A DNA stretch of 14,208 bases from assembly GCA_045640165.1 (NCBI GenBank), contig JAZUEK010000061.1, forward strand, positions 1 through 14,208. The letters are read 5' to 3'. Source of the stretch: RGIG426 sp045640165. Lineage in GTDB: Bacteria > Bacillota > Clostridia > Oscillospirales > Acutalibacteraceae. The number at the start of each line of letters is the position of its first letter. Position 1 is the stretch's first letter. Below are positions 1 through 6,371 of the stretch, in pieces. Position numbers and translations under genes: made by a program. Under the pieces are notes generated by a model. The model was not told the DNA's origin and searched no databases. It saw only the letters and a program-made list of their open reading frames with translations.

Positions 1-873
1 TGCAGGGATGGTTTTTTCTTCGTTCAAGATTTCGGACATGGTTGACTGTACCTCCTTAATTATATCGGCGGGCGTCGACGCTCCGGCAGTAAGGCCGGCA
101 GACCGCACCCCCACGAACCAGTCGGGCGACAGATCCTCTGCCGATTCGACCAAATACGCAGACGCAAACGGTTGGCACACATCGCGAAGCTTCGCGGTGT
201 TGGAACTTTGACGTCCTCCGACAATCACCACCACGGGGTGGCGTTGCGACAACTCCACGGCTTCCTGCTGCCGATTCGCAGTCGCATTACATATTGTATC
301 AAAGATTAATGGATTTGTATAGTGTTTTTTTGCAATTTTTTTGCAATTTTCGAAAACTTTTTTCTGAAACGTCGTTTGGGACACCAAAACCGGCGATTTT
401 TCCCCTACAACGGCCGCATCGTCCAACAATTTTTGTAACGTTTCGGGAGAATCGAACACGTACGACGGCCCTTTGCAAAATCCGCGGATACCGATAACCT
501 CGGGATGACTTTCGTCCCCGGCAATCAAAATGGTAGCGCCGGTTTCGGAATGTTCCTGCACAATGCGGTGAATTTTATCCACGAACGGGCAGGTGGCATC
601 GCACAGCGTAAGCCCCAATTCCTCGATTTTGTCATACGTCGCCTGCCCCACGCCGTGAGAGCGAATCACAAGCGTCGCATCCGTCGGCGCATCGGCAGGA
701 TCGTCCACAATCGACACACCGCGCGCTTTCAGCGACTCCACTGTCTGGGGATTGTGGATGAGCGGCCCGAGCGTACACACGCGCTTGCCGTCGGAAAGCA
801 ACGTTTCCACCGCCTCCATTGCGCGCTTTACACCAAAACAAAAACCGGCGGTTTTCGCAAGTTCCACACTCAT
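1..873 (-). CDS. ispH: 4-hydroxy-3-methylbut-2-enyl diphosphate reductase, 3' part beyond the window; probable IspH-S1 fusion
   Basis: IspH (LytB) carries out the last MEP-pathway step, reducing HMBPP to IPP and DMAPP with a 4Fe-4S cluster in the cytosol. The frame is open from the ATG at 873 to the window edge (291 residues, no stop). The three cluster cysteines are visible: Cys12 in GFCFGV, Cys95 in DATCPFV and Cys195 in TICNAT. Substrate-binding His40, His73 and His123, and the GLTAGASTP motif near residue 266, are also present. The start has GGAGG seven bases upstream, inside plsC, and its ATGA overlaps the plsC stop by 4 bases. Stand-alone IspH usually ends soon after the GASTP motif plus one helix. 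This frame continues past that point, which fits the IspH-ribosomal protein S1 fusions known in Clostridia. The S1 part lies outside the window, so the fusion is inferred. Confidence 0.95.
   Translation of the reverse strand, partial: MSVELAKTAGFCFGVKRAMEAVETLLSDGKRVCTLGPLIHNPQTVESLKARGVSIVDDPADAPTDATLVIRSHGVGQATYDKIEELGLTLCDATCPFVDKIHRIVQEHSETGATILIAGDESHPEVIGIRGFCKGPSYVFDSPETLQKLLDDAAVVGEKSPVLVSQTTFQKKVFENCKKIAKKHYTNPLIFDTICNATANRQQEAVELSQRHPVVVIVGGRQSSNTAKLRDVCQPFASAYLVESAEDLSPDWFVGVRSAGLTAGASTPADIIKEVQSTMSEILNEEKTIPA
37..57 (-). promoter_or_regulatory. Internal Shine-Dalgarno and in-frame ATG near the 3' end of the IspH domain
   Basis: On the minus strand AAGGAGGT (57 to 50) is followed by a 10-base spacer and an ATG at 39-37. 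This ATG is codon 279 of the ispH frame and reads MSEILNEE. The match to the anti-SD is as good as any start in the window. If used, it would make the downstream part, probably S1, without the IspH domain. The caveat is that the SD is also the natural coding of the residues IKEV, which are common in this helix, so it may be coincidental. Confidence 0.4.
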
Positions 874-1574
874 TTTGCCGCCTCCATCAAAGACTCCACC
901 GCCGCCGTCATCGCACGGGTCGCCACCCTCAAATTGGGCTTTTCGCCGTCGAGTTGCAAATCGGCAGGCGAAAGCGGCGCACCAAACGAAACCGTCACAC
1001 GGCGAAACGCTTTCACTTTCTGGTCTTGGGTCGTCACCGATACCGGAAGCACGTACGCTTGGGTCTTGGCGGCAATCAACGCCGCTCCCGACTTAAAGCG
1101 ACCGAGCTCCCCCGTTTTCGAACGCGTGCCCTCGGGGAAAATCCCCATCCACTTGCGTTCGGCAATCAGTTGTTCCGCGCGCGCCAGAGCGTTGGTATCG
1201 CCCTTTCCGCGAGACACGGGAAACGAGCCGCACTGCTTTCCGAGCAGCCACGCCAAAACGTCCGAACGGAACAATTCCTCTTTGCCCATAAAGTAAATAT
1301 CCGCCTGTTTTTGGGCAAACAGCAAAAACACGGGATCAATCATCGAAATGTGGTTACAACACACAATCAGCGGACGGTCGTCGGTTGGAATATTCTCCGT
1401 TCCTCTCACCGTAAACGGAAACAGCAGGCGAAACAGCGGACGCACAATCGCTTTCAGTACGCGTCCAAATTTCCCCCATTTTCCGTATTCCTCGGCACGA
1501 GAAAACTCCTCGCCCTGCTCTTCAGCAGAAAGCGATTCGCGCTCTTTCTCCGCCGGTGTCAATTCGTCTGTCAT
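870..1574 (-). CDS. plsC: 1-acyl-sn-glycerol-3-phosphate acyltransferase
   Basis: PlsC-family enzymes acylate lysophosphatidic acid to phosphatidic acid at the inner face of the membrane. The 234-residue product has the catalytic NHxxxxD motif (NHISMID, residues 74-80) and the FPEGTRS motif (146-152) that binds the glycerol phosphate. It also has the expected hydrophobic stretch around 40-56 and a VLPVSV strand near 185. The first 35 residues are a highly charged, Glu-rich extension before the usual family start, with no alternative ATG after it. The ATG at 1574 has GAAGGAGAG upstream, and its ATGA overlaps the cmk stop. It overlaps ispH by 4 bases at its other end, so translation is probably coupled. 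Neighbouring cmk supports a role in phospholipid supply. Confidence 0.93.
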   Translation of the reverse strand: MTDELTPAEKERESLSAEEQGEEFSRAEEYGKWGKFGRVLKAIVRPLFRLLFPFTVRGTENIPTDDRPLIVCCNHISMIDPVFLLFAQKQADIYFMGKEELFRSDVLAWLLGKQCGSFPVSRGKGDTNALARAEQLIAERKWMGIFPEGTRSKTGELGRFKSGAALIAAKTQAYVLPVSVTTQDQKVKAFRRVTVSFGAPLSPADLQLDGEKPNLRVATRAMTAAVESLMEAAK

Positions 1575-2245
1575 CCAAGTCTCTCCTTCACGATGGATTC
1601 GAGGAGCGCCACCGACTCTTCCAACGTGTTGCCGGTGGTATCCACCGACACCGCGTCATCCGCCGGTTTCAGCGGCGCCACGTCGCGGTGAGAATCATTG
1701 TAATCGCGCTGTTTCATATCTTCGAGAACGTCCTCGAACAAAACGTCCATCCCTTTTTCTTTCAGCTCATCAAAGCGGCGACGGGCACGATCCTCCACCG
1801 AAGCGGAAAGGAAAATTTTCACTTTCGCATCGGGAAGCACCACCGTGCCGATATCGCGGCCGTCCATAATGACGTTGTTTTCGCGCGCCAACTTCTGTTG
1901 GGTCTCGAACAAGAATTTGCGCACCTTGGGAATGGCCGACGTGGTCGAAGCCGCCATCGACACCTCCGGTGTACGAATTTGGTCGCTGACGTCCTCGCCG
2001 TTGAGCAACACACGTTGCGTGCCGTCCACGTAAGCAATCGAAACGTTAATGTCGGAAAGCGCCGCAATCACCGCCGCCGTATCCTCGGACTGAATGCCCT
2101 TGCGAAGCGTTGCAAGTCCCACCGTGCGATACATCGCGCCGGTATCCACGTAAACGTAGCCAAGGGTCGCCGCCAAGCGTTTGGCAATCGTGCTTTTTCC
2201 CGCACCGGACGGGCCGTCAATAGCAATCGCCACAAATTCACTCAT
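1571..2245 (-). CDS. cmk: (d)CMP kinase
   Basis: Cytidylate kinase transfers phosphate from ATP to CMP or dCMP in pyrimidine nucleotide metabolism. The 224-residue product starts with the P-loop GPSGAGKST (residues 11-19), followed by the DTGAMYR motif near 34-40 and DGRDIGTVV near 130, both typical of the CMP-binding domain. Family length is about 220-230, so the gene is complete. The ATG at 2245 has GAGGAGG with a nine-base spacer and lies inside the last codons of the flavoprotein gene (8-base overlap). The stop overlaps the plsC start. Clostridial genomes often place cmk between an HI0933-type flavoprotein and plsC-ispH, as here. Confidence 0.96.
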   Translation of the reverse strand: MSEFVAIAIDGPSGAGKSTIAKRLAATLGYVYVDTGAMYRTVGLATLRKGIQSEDTAAVIAALSDINVSIAYVDGTQRVLLNGEDVSDQIRTPEVSMAASTTSAIPKVRKFLFETQQKLARENNVIMDGRDIGTVVLPDAKVKIFLSASVEDRARRRFDELKEKGMDVLFEDVLEDMKQRDYNDSHRDVAPLKPADDAVSVDTTGNTLEESVALLESIVKERLG

Positions 2246-3509
2246 CTAAAAATTCCTCCTCAATTCCCATATCTCGACCGGCTGCCGCGCCGGTAGAAAA
2301 CGCAATTTGCAAGTTAAAACCGCCGGTATACGCGTCTACGTCGAGCACCTCACCGGCAAAATACAAACCCTCACAGAGTTTCGAACGCATCGTCTTCGGG
2401 TCAACCTCTTTCACCGACACGCCGCCTGCCGTCACGATAGCCTCCGCGACGGGGCGCGGCTTCGTCACGGTCAGCGGCAACGCTTTGACAGCGGTGCGAA
2501 GCGCTTCCCTTTGTTCACGCGTTACGCTGTGGCATTTGGTCGTGCCGTCCACCCCGATTTGCGCAAGAAACGGCTCAACAAGGCTTTTCGGAAGCAGTTT
2601 CGGGAGTGCGTTTTGCAAATCGGTATTCTGCATTTCCGAAAAATCACGGAGCATCCGTGCATCCAACTGCTCCGCCGACAACGCCGGCTTCAAATCAATC
2701 AGCAGACGATATCGCCCGTCGGTAATATCTCTCAAATGCGCCGATGCACTTAAAATCATCGGGCCGGACACGCCGAAATGCGTAAACAGCATCTCACCGA
2801 AATCGGTATACACCACTTTGTTTTTGCGCGCAGTATCCAGGACGGTCAACCCACAGTTTTTGAGAGACAATCCCTGCGCCAAGCCGCACAGCGGCTCGGC
2901 ACATTCAAGCGGCACAAGCGAACCGCGCGGTTCGACAATCGTGTGTCCTGCCTGCTTTGCGAGGTCGTAGCCGTCGCCGGTACTGCCGGTGGTCGGATAA
3001 GACACACCGCCGGTGCATACCACCACGCGGTCGGCGCGATACTCTCGCCCTTTGCCGTCCACAACGCCTTTGCAAACGCCGTCTTCCAAAAGCAACGACG
3101 TTACGCGCGCTTGTTCGATAACCGCACCGGATTTTTTGGCAAATTTGTGGAGCGCATCCACCACGTCCACCGCTTTGTCGGACACGGGAAACACCCGGTT
3201 GCCGCGTTCGATTTTCAGCGGCACACCCATCGACTCCACAAGAGCCATCGTATCGTGATAGGTAAAATTATGGAACGCGCTATAGAGAAACCGCCCGTTT
3301 CCGGGCACGTTTTTAATCATCTCGTCCAGCTCGGTGGCGTTCGTCAGATTGCACCGTCCTTTGCCGGTAATCATCATCTTGCGAGCAGGGCGGTCGTTCC
3401 GCTCCAAAACGGTCACGCGACACCCGTTTTGCGCGGCAAAACCGGCACAAACCAGTCCGGATGCACCGCCGCCGACCACGATAACCTGTAAAGCGTTATC
3501 CCTTGTCAT
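2238..3509 (-). CDS. HI0933/BaiN-family NAD(P)/FAD-dependent oxidoreductase
   Basis: This is a flavoprotein of the HI0933 family (annotated as aminoacetone oxidase or NAD(P)/FAD-dependent oxidoreductase; BaiN is a member). The physiological substrate of most members is unknown. Visible features are the FAD dinucleotide fold VVGGGASG (about residues 11-18), the family hallmark GKGRCNLTN (49-57), CTGGVSYPTTGSTGDG in the middle, and the C-terminal FAD contact AGEVLDVDAYTGGFNLQ. I chose ATG 3509 because GGGAG (3522-3518) lies eight bases upstream. GTG 3524 and ATG 3515 are in frame but too close to that site. It is the first of four overlapping genes (cmk, plsC and ispH follow). A bile-acid role cannot be inferred from the sequence. 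Confidence 0.9.
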   Translation of the reverse strand: MTRDNALQVIVVGGGASGLVCAGFAAQNGCRVTVLERNDRPARKMMITGKGRCNLTNATELDEMIKNVPGNGRFLYSAFHNFTYHDTMALVESMGVPLKIERGNRVFPVSDKAVDVVDALHKFAKKSGAVIEQARVTSLLLEDGVCKGVVDGKGREYRADRVVVCTGGVSYPTTGSTGDGYDLAKQAGHTIVEPRGSLVPLECAEPLCGLAQGLSLKNCGLTVLDTARKNKVVYTDFGEMLFTHFGVSGPMILSASAHLRDITDGRYRLLIDLKPALSAEQLDARMLRDFSEMQNTDLQNALPKLLPKSLVEPFLAQIGVDGTTKCHSVTREQREALRTAVKALPLTVTKPRPVAEAIVTAGGVSVKEVDPKTMRSKLCEGLYFAGEVLDVDAYTGGFNLQIAFSTGAAAGRDMGIEEEFLDE

Positions 3510-3611
3510 ACTCATTACTCCCACCGGTGAAGTTTCGTTAAAAAATCATCAAAATCCCTATAAAATCAAGGAATTTTGCTTGTTTCGCTCAATATGTAAA
3601 GTTAAAACGCT

Positions 3612-4142
3612 TTACTTGAAAACGCGCATAAACACTCTATGCCACCGTGCTTTATAGATATCTTTCAGCCCGTCGAGTGCCAAATCGAAGATGACGAACA
3701 CCACGTTGGCGAGACCGAGAAGCACAAGCGGCATATTCACGCCGAACACCTCGAATTCGTCCGGCTCCAATCCCCCGACGAACAGAAGCAGCAGATACAC
3801 CGCCACCACCGCGCCGTTAAAGAGCAACAGTTTTAGCACCCACGCCACCGCTTTGGACGACAAACGGTCGATAAGCAGTTTGAGGGTCGGGTAATAGCCG
3901 AAGAACGCAAGAAACAACAATTTCGCCTCGAAATCCGGCGCGATAAAAAATGTCAAAACGCCGGCGGCAGCATAGGCGGCAAAGCCCCATTTGACCCCGG
4001 CTTCAAGCGCAATGGGCATCAAAATGATGCCGGCAAGCGCGGTAAGCGCCAGCGTAGACACGGGAATCACCGTCAACATCATACACACGACGGCTAAAGC
4101 GCCCAATACACCGCACAACGCGATTTTGGCACTCTGTTTCAT
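3612..4142 (-). CDS. Uncharacterised polytopic membrane protein, six predicted helices
   Basis: The 176-residue product is almost entirely hydrophobic. Stretches likely to span the membrane are about residues 8-25, 30-46, 52-68, 74-91, 98-122 and 134-156. They are joined by short loops and end in a basic tail (KARWHRVFMRVFK) that should be cytoplasmic. No enzyme motif is visible. Six helices, small size and a small-residue-rich first helix resemble substrate-binding (S) components of ECF transporters, but I see no diagnostic motif and no energising module nearby, so this is only a possibility. The ATG at 4142 follows an AAAGGGGGGG stretch rather than a classic SD. The gene starts 30 bases after the J-domain gene and is likely co-transcribed with it. 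Confidence 0.8.
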   Translation of the reverse strand: MKQSAKIALCGVLGALAVVCMMLTVIPVSTLALTALAGIILMPIALEAGVKWGFAAYAAAGVLTFFIAPDFEAKLLFLAFFGYYPTLKLLIDRLSSKAVAWVLKLLLFNGAVVAVYLLLLFVGGLEPDEFEVFGVNMPLVLLGLANVVFVIFDLALDGLKDIYKARWHRVFMRVFK

Positions 4143-4172
4143 CCCGGCCCCCCCTTTCGCTCGATTGACAGT

Positions 4173-4784
4173 TTAACAGCAGGAAATGAAATCCCCACCC
4201 ATACATTCACAGCAGCAATCCATGCAATACAGCGTCTCGCACACGCGGCAGGCATCCCAGTCGCCGCCGCAACAATCCACACTGCCGGCGCGCCGACCGC
4301 CGACGTTCGCCGTACCGCGTTTTTGGTCCATTTGGGCCTTTTGCGCACGGTATTCGGCGTTGCCGGGATCCATGGCGCACGCTTGCGACACGCAGGTATA
4401 CGCATCGTCAAACCAGCCTTTTTTAAGGAGCACCGCGCCTTTTAAGAAATACCACTCGGCAGAACGCGTGTCGGCAGGCACGCCGTTTAACAGCGTTTCC
4501 GCATCGGCAATGCGCCCGTTTTCAATCATCTCGCGCACGTCGTCGTACTGACCGCCGCCGCGATACGCCGCACCTTGATACCCCGTAGACGAGGCGTGCA
4601 TACTGCGGATAATCGTGTCGTAGGCATCGTTGATTTCCTGCATTTTCTCCTGCGCCAAATCCGACAGTGGGTTGTTGTCGTATTGGTCGGGATGGTACTT
4701 GCGCGCCAATTCGCGGTAAGCGGCTTTCACTTCTTCCTCGCTCGCGCCGCGAGCCACGCCGAGCACTTCATACGGATCTTTCAT
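4173..4784 (-). CDS. J-domain protein with TPR-like middle and cysteine-rich C-terminal tail
   Basis: Residues 1-65 form a J-domain beginning DPYEVLGV, with the essential HPD at 31-33, so the protein should stimulate an Hsp70 (DnaK) ATPase. Residues about 85-150 look like two TPR-type helical hairpins (ADAETLLNGV, then AEWYFLKGAVLLKKG and later DPGNAEYR). The last 36 residues hold 11 cysteines (runs CC, CxxC, CCC, CxC and a terminal CC). The Gly/Phe linker and CxxCxGxG zinc repeats of true DnaJ are absent, so this is not the housekeeping co-chaperone. ATG 4784 was chosen because the J-domain starts there. It follows AGGAGGAGAAG and overlaps the stop of the DUF5685-like gene by ATGA. An upstream in-frame start at 4838 would add 18 residues lying inside that gene. 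Product 203 residues; client unknown. Confidence 0.88.
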   Translation of the reverse strand: MKDPYEVLGVARGASEEEVKAAYRELARKYHPDQYDNNPLSDLAQEKMQEINDAYDTIIRSMHASSTGYQGAAYRGGGQYDDVREMIENGRIADAETLLNGVPADTRSAEWYFLKGAVLLKKGWFDDAYTCVSQACAMDPGNAEYRAQKAQMDQKRGTANVGGRRAGSVDCCGGDWDACRVCETLYCMDCCCECMGGDFISCC

Positions 4785-5632
4785 TGAGGCTTCTCCTCCT
4801 TTGTGAGAGATGCAGTCACGGCAGGAAGTCCCTGCCACAGAATATTGCGTAAAACACCGTCAAAGCGGCGAATCTCCAGCAGTTCATACGCCGCCTGTGC
4901 CTCCGCCACCGTGCCGGTGAGCGAGGCACGCACAAAGGCGTTGACCCCCGGTTTCCCCTCCGCTTCATGCAAAGCGGTCAACGGGTTAAAGCCGCTCTTT
5001 TTCAAATCATTTTCGAGGTCATCCGCCGCGTCCGCTAAGTACACAAAGCGGCCGACACAATAGCCGAGCCGTTCCAGCACACGGCGCGTCGTCTCGTTCG
5101 CCGCGCCTGCCGCAAGCAAGCGGCCCGTAAGCCGCGCTGTCGGCTCTGCGGCTTCGTCGGTGGAAACCGAACGCGTCTCGAGTTCCTGCTGCTGAGCAAG
5201 ATACGTTTTGACCCATTCTTCCTCATCAGGATGAAGCGCCGCCGCTTTTTTATGGGCGCGAGACAGCCATCCTCGTAGCACCTTCGCACCAAAGCGCTTC
5301 ATACCGCGCTCGTCTTCCACGTTGTCGCAGAGTTTGTAGTATAAAAGCAGCATCGCGTAATCCGCCGCCGTATCCACCGCGTTCGTGTCACCGCAGTAGA
5401 GGCACTTTTTAAGCGGATTGTAGACACAGCGCCCCTTTTTCCACCCTACGCAGGTGTCGGCGAGCGCCGCGTATATCAAAGCCACAAAGGTGAAATCGTA
5501 ACTGAGCGTCAAACGGGCAACCGTTCCGTAACGCTTGCCGAGCCGCTTGCACAGCGTACAATACACCCCTTTATAGTGGTCGTATTCGCCAATTTTCAGT
5601 TCCGGCTTCAAAATCCGGACGTATCCAAACAT
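4781..5632 (-). CDS. DUF5685-like protein of unknown function
   Basis: The 283-residue product begins MFGYVRILKPELK, which I recognise as the start of the DUF5685 family of Firmicutes; the function is unknown. It carries CxxC at residues 25-28 and another CxxC at 77-80, with extra cysteines at 61 and 69, so a metal or Fe-S site is plausible. Much of the rest looks alpha-helical. Two acidic clusters stand out: DNVEDE at 103-108 and DAADDLEND at 201-209, spaced about 100 residues apart within helices. The ATG at 5632 has AAGGAG six bases upstream and an extended -10 promoter 34 bases upstream. The stop overlaps the J-domain gene start by 4 bases, implying coupled translation and probably a shared role. 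No signal peptide or membrane segment is evident. Confidence 0.82.
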   Translation of the reverse strand: MFGYVRILKPELKIGEYDHYKGVYCTLCKRLGKRYGTVARLTLSYDFTFVALIYAALADTCVGWKKGRCVYNPLKKCLYCGDTNAVDTAADYAMLLLYYKLCDNVEDERGMKRFGAKVLRGWLSRAHKKAAALHPDEEEWVKTYLAQQQELETRSVSTDEAAEPTARLTGRLLAAGAANETTRRVLERLGYCVGRFVYLADAADDLENDLKKSGFNPLTALHEAEGKPGVNAFVRASLTGTVAEAQAAYELLEIRRFDGVLRNILWQGLPAVTASLTKEEKPQ

Positions 5633-5665
5633 GGAATTCTCCTTTTCACCGTTGTCTTTTTACTC

Positions 5666-5674
5666 AGTATACCA
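5666..5674 (-). promoter_or_regulatory. Extended -10 promoter for the DUF5685-like operon
   Basis: The minus strand reads TGGTATACT (5674 to 5666), a TGn extended -10 followed by TATACT. No good -35 is found at 16-18 bases, which is usual for extended -10 promoters. Transcription would start near 5660, leaving a short leader with AAAAGGAG before the ATG at 5632. It lies in the 72-base gap after rqcP, so the three-gene group at 5632-3612, and perhaps the genes beyond it, can be transcribed independently of mazG-hup. Confidence 0.6.
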
Positions 5675-5704
5675 AAAAACAGCGGCAGTTCTATGAAGGA
5701 ATTG

Positions 5705-5971
5705 TTAATTTTCTGCCGATTTTCCCCCATCGTCTAACAGTTCGTATAACAAGGCCGCATCCTGCTTTTGGGCGGTCTCTTTGACCGAAAGCACGCGTGC
5801 CTTTACCGTGCGCGCGCCGAACTGAATCGTGAGCACGTCCCCTTCTTTGACGTCATAGGATGCGCGCGCCGGCTTGTCGTTCACAAGCACGCGTCCTGCG
5901 TCGCACGCCTCGTTGGCGACGGTACGCCGTTTGATTAGGCGAGACACTTTCAGATATTTGTCTAATCTCAT
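5705..5971 (-). CDS. rqcP: RqcP (YabO), S4-domain ribosome quality control factor
   Basis: RqcP binds 50S subunits carrying stalled peptidyl-tRNA and works with RqcH in C-terminal alanine tailing. The 88-residue product is an S4 RNA-binding domain along nearly its whole length: MRLDKYLKVSRLIKRRT at the N-terminus, GRVLVND in the middle, then VKEGDVLTIQFG, all close to the B. subtilis YabO pattern. ATG 5971 was chosen because GGGGAG lies seven bases upstream; an in-frame ATG at 5992 would add seven residues inside the preceding terminator region. In Bacillus yabO directly follows mazG (yabN); here hup sits between them. The hup terminator ends about 20 bases before this start and no promoter fits the gap, so expression probably depends on read-through. 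Confidence 0.9.
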   Translation of the reverse strand: MRLDKYLKVSRLIKRRTVANEACDAGRVLVNDKPARASYDVKEGDVLTIQFGARTVKARVLSVKETAQKQDAALLYELLDDGGKSAEN

Positions 5972-5990
5972 CAATTTTCTCCCCTTTTGC

Positions 5991-6025
5991 AAAAGAAAAG
6001 GCTGCCGTTGAAACCAGCGGCAGCC
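5991..6025 (-). terminator. Rho-independent terminator after hup
   Basis: A perfect 8-bp GC-rich stem (GGCTGCCG, 6025-6018 pairing with 6007-6000 on the minus strand) with a 10-base loop is followed by TTTTCTTTT. It begins 15 bases after the hup stop. It ends just before the rqcP ribosome binding site, so read-through would set rqcP output. Confidence 0.88.
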
Positions 6026-6040
6026 TCACTCTTGCAAAAA

Positions 6041-6316
6041 TTATTTCGCGACAGCGTCTTTGAAGCCTTTGCCCGCTTTGAAAGCCGGCACTTTGGACGC
6101 AGGGATTTTGATGGTCTCTTTGGTGCGCGGATTGCGGCCAACACGAGCGCCACGTTTGCGGGACTCGAAGGTGCCGAAACCAACGAGAGCAACTTTGTCG
6201 CCTTTTTTCACAGCGGCAACAATGGAATCGAGGGTCGCGGCGAGCGCTTTCTCGGCATCTTTCTTCGAAAGACCGGATTTCTCGGCAATAGCAGCAACGA
6301 GTTCAACTTTGTTCAT
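6041..6316 (-). CDS. hup: HU-family DNA-binding protein
   Basis: HU is an abundant dimeric nucleoid protein that binds and bends DNA without strong sequence preference. The 91-residue product has the standard family length: helical N-terminus MNKVELVAAIAEKSGLSKKDAE, then VGFGTFESRKRGARVGRNPRT, which holds the beta-arm and the intercalating proline of the RNPxT motif, and a C-terminal helix FKAGKGFKDAVAK. ATG 6316 is preceded by GGAGG with an eight-base spacer; an in-frame ATG five codons upstream overlaps that SD and is rejected. It lies 55 bases after mazG with no convincing promoter between, so it is likely transcribed from the mazG promoter at least in part. A strong terminator follows. 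Confidence 0.96.
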   Translation of the reverse strand: MNKVELVAAIAEKSGLSKKDAEKALAATLDSIVAAVKKGDKVALVGFGTFESRKRGARVGRNPRTKETIKIPASKVPAFKAGKGFKDAVAK

Positions 6317-6343
6317 GACTTTTTCCTCCATATTTTTGTTCTA

Positions 6344-6365
6344 TTTTCAGCGTTTTCGCTAAAAA
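6344..6365 (-). other. Small hairpin in the mazG-hup gap
   Basis: On the minus strand TTTTTAGCG (6365-6357) can pair with CGCTGAAAA (6352-6344) around an AAAA loop: nine pairs, one of them G-U. No T-tract follows, so it is not a terminator. It could be an RNA processing or stability element that lets hup mRNA accumulate above mazG mRNA. It may be chance in AT-rich sequence. Confidence 0.3.
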
Positions 6366-6371
6366 CCAATG

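Noticed and set aside
1..873. ispH as a frameshifted pseudogene
   Set aside because: Codon-by-codon reading of the minus strand from 873 to 1 shows one uninterrupted frame with all key residues.
505..1691. Long plus-strand open frames (505-1296 and 819-1691) opposite ispH and plsC
   Set aside because: Their translations are rich in Arg, His and Ser with no motif, and they lie antisense to well-conserved genes; they are by-products of codon bias on the other strand.
1556..2296. Plus-strand open frame of 246 codons opposite cmk
   Set aside because: His/Arg-rich, no recognisable domain, and fully antisense to a clear cmk.
3510..3611. AT-rich gap before the flavoprotein gene as a terminator or promoter
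   Set aside because: An imperfect AAAATTCC/GGGATTTT stem with an 11-base loop and a TTTACA-17-AAAATT pair are both too weak to call; the flavoprotein-cmk-plsC-ispH group may be read from the promoter at 5666 or from an unseen one.
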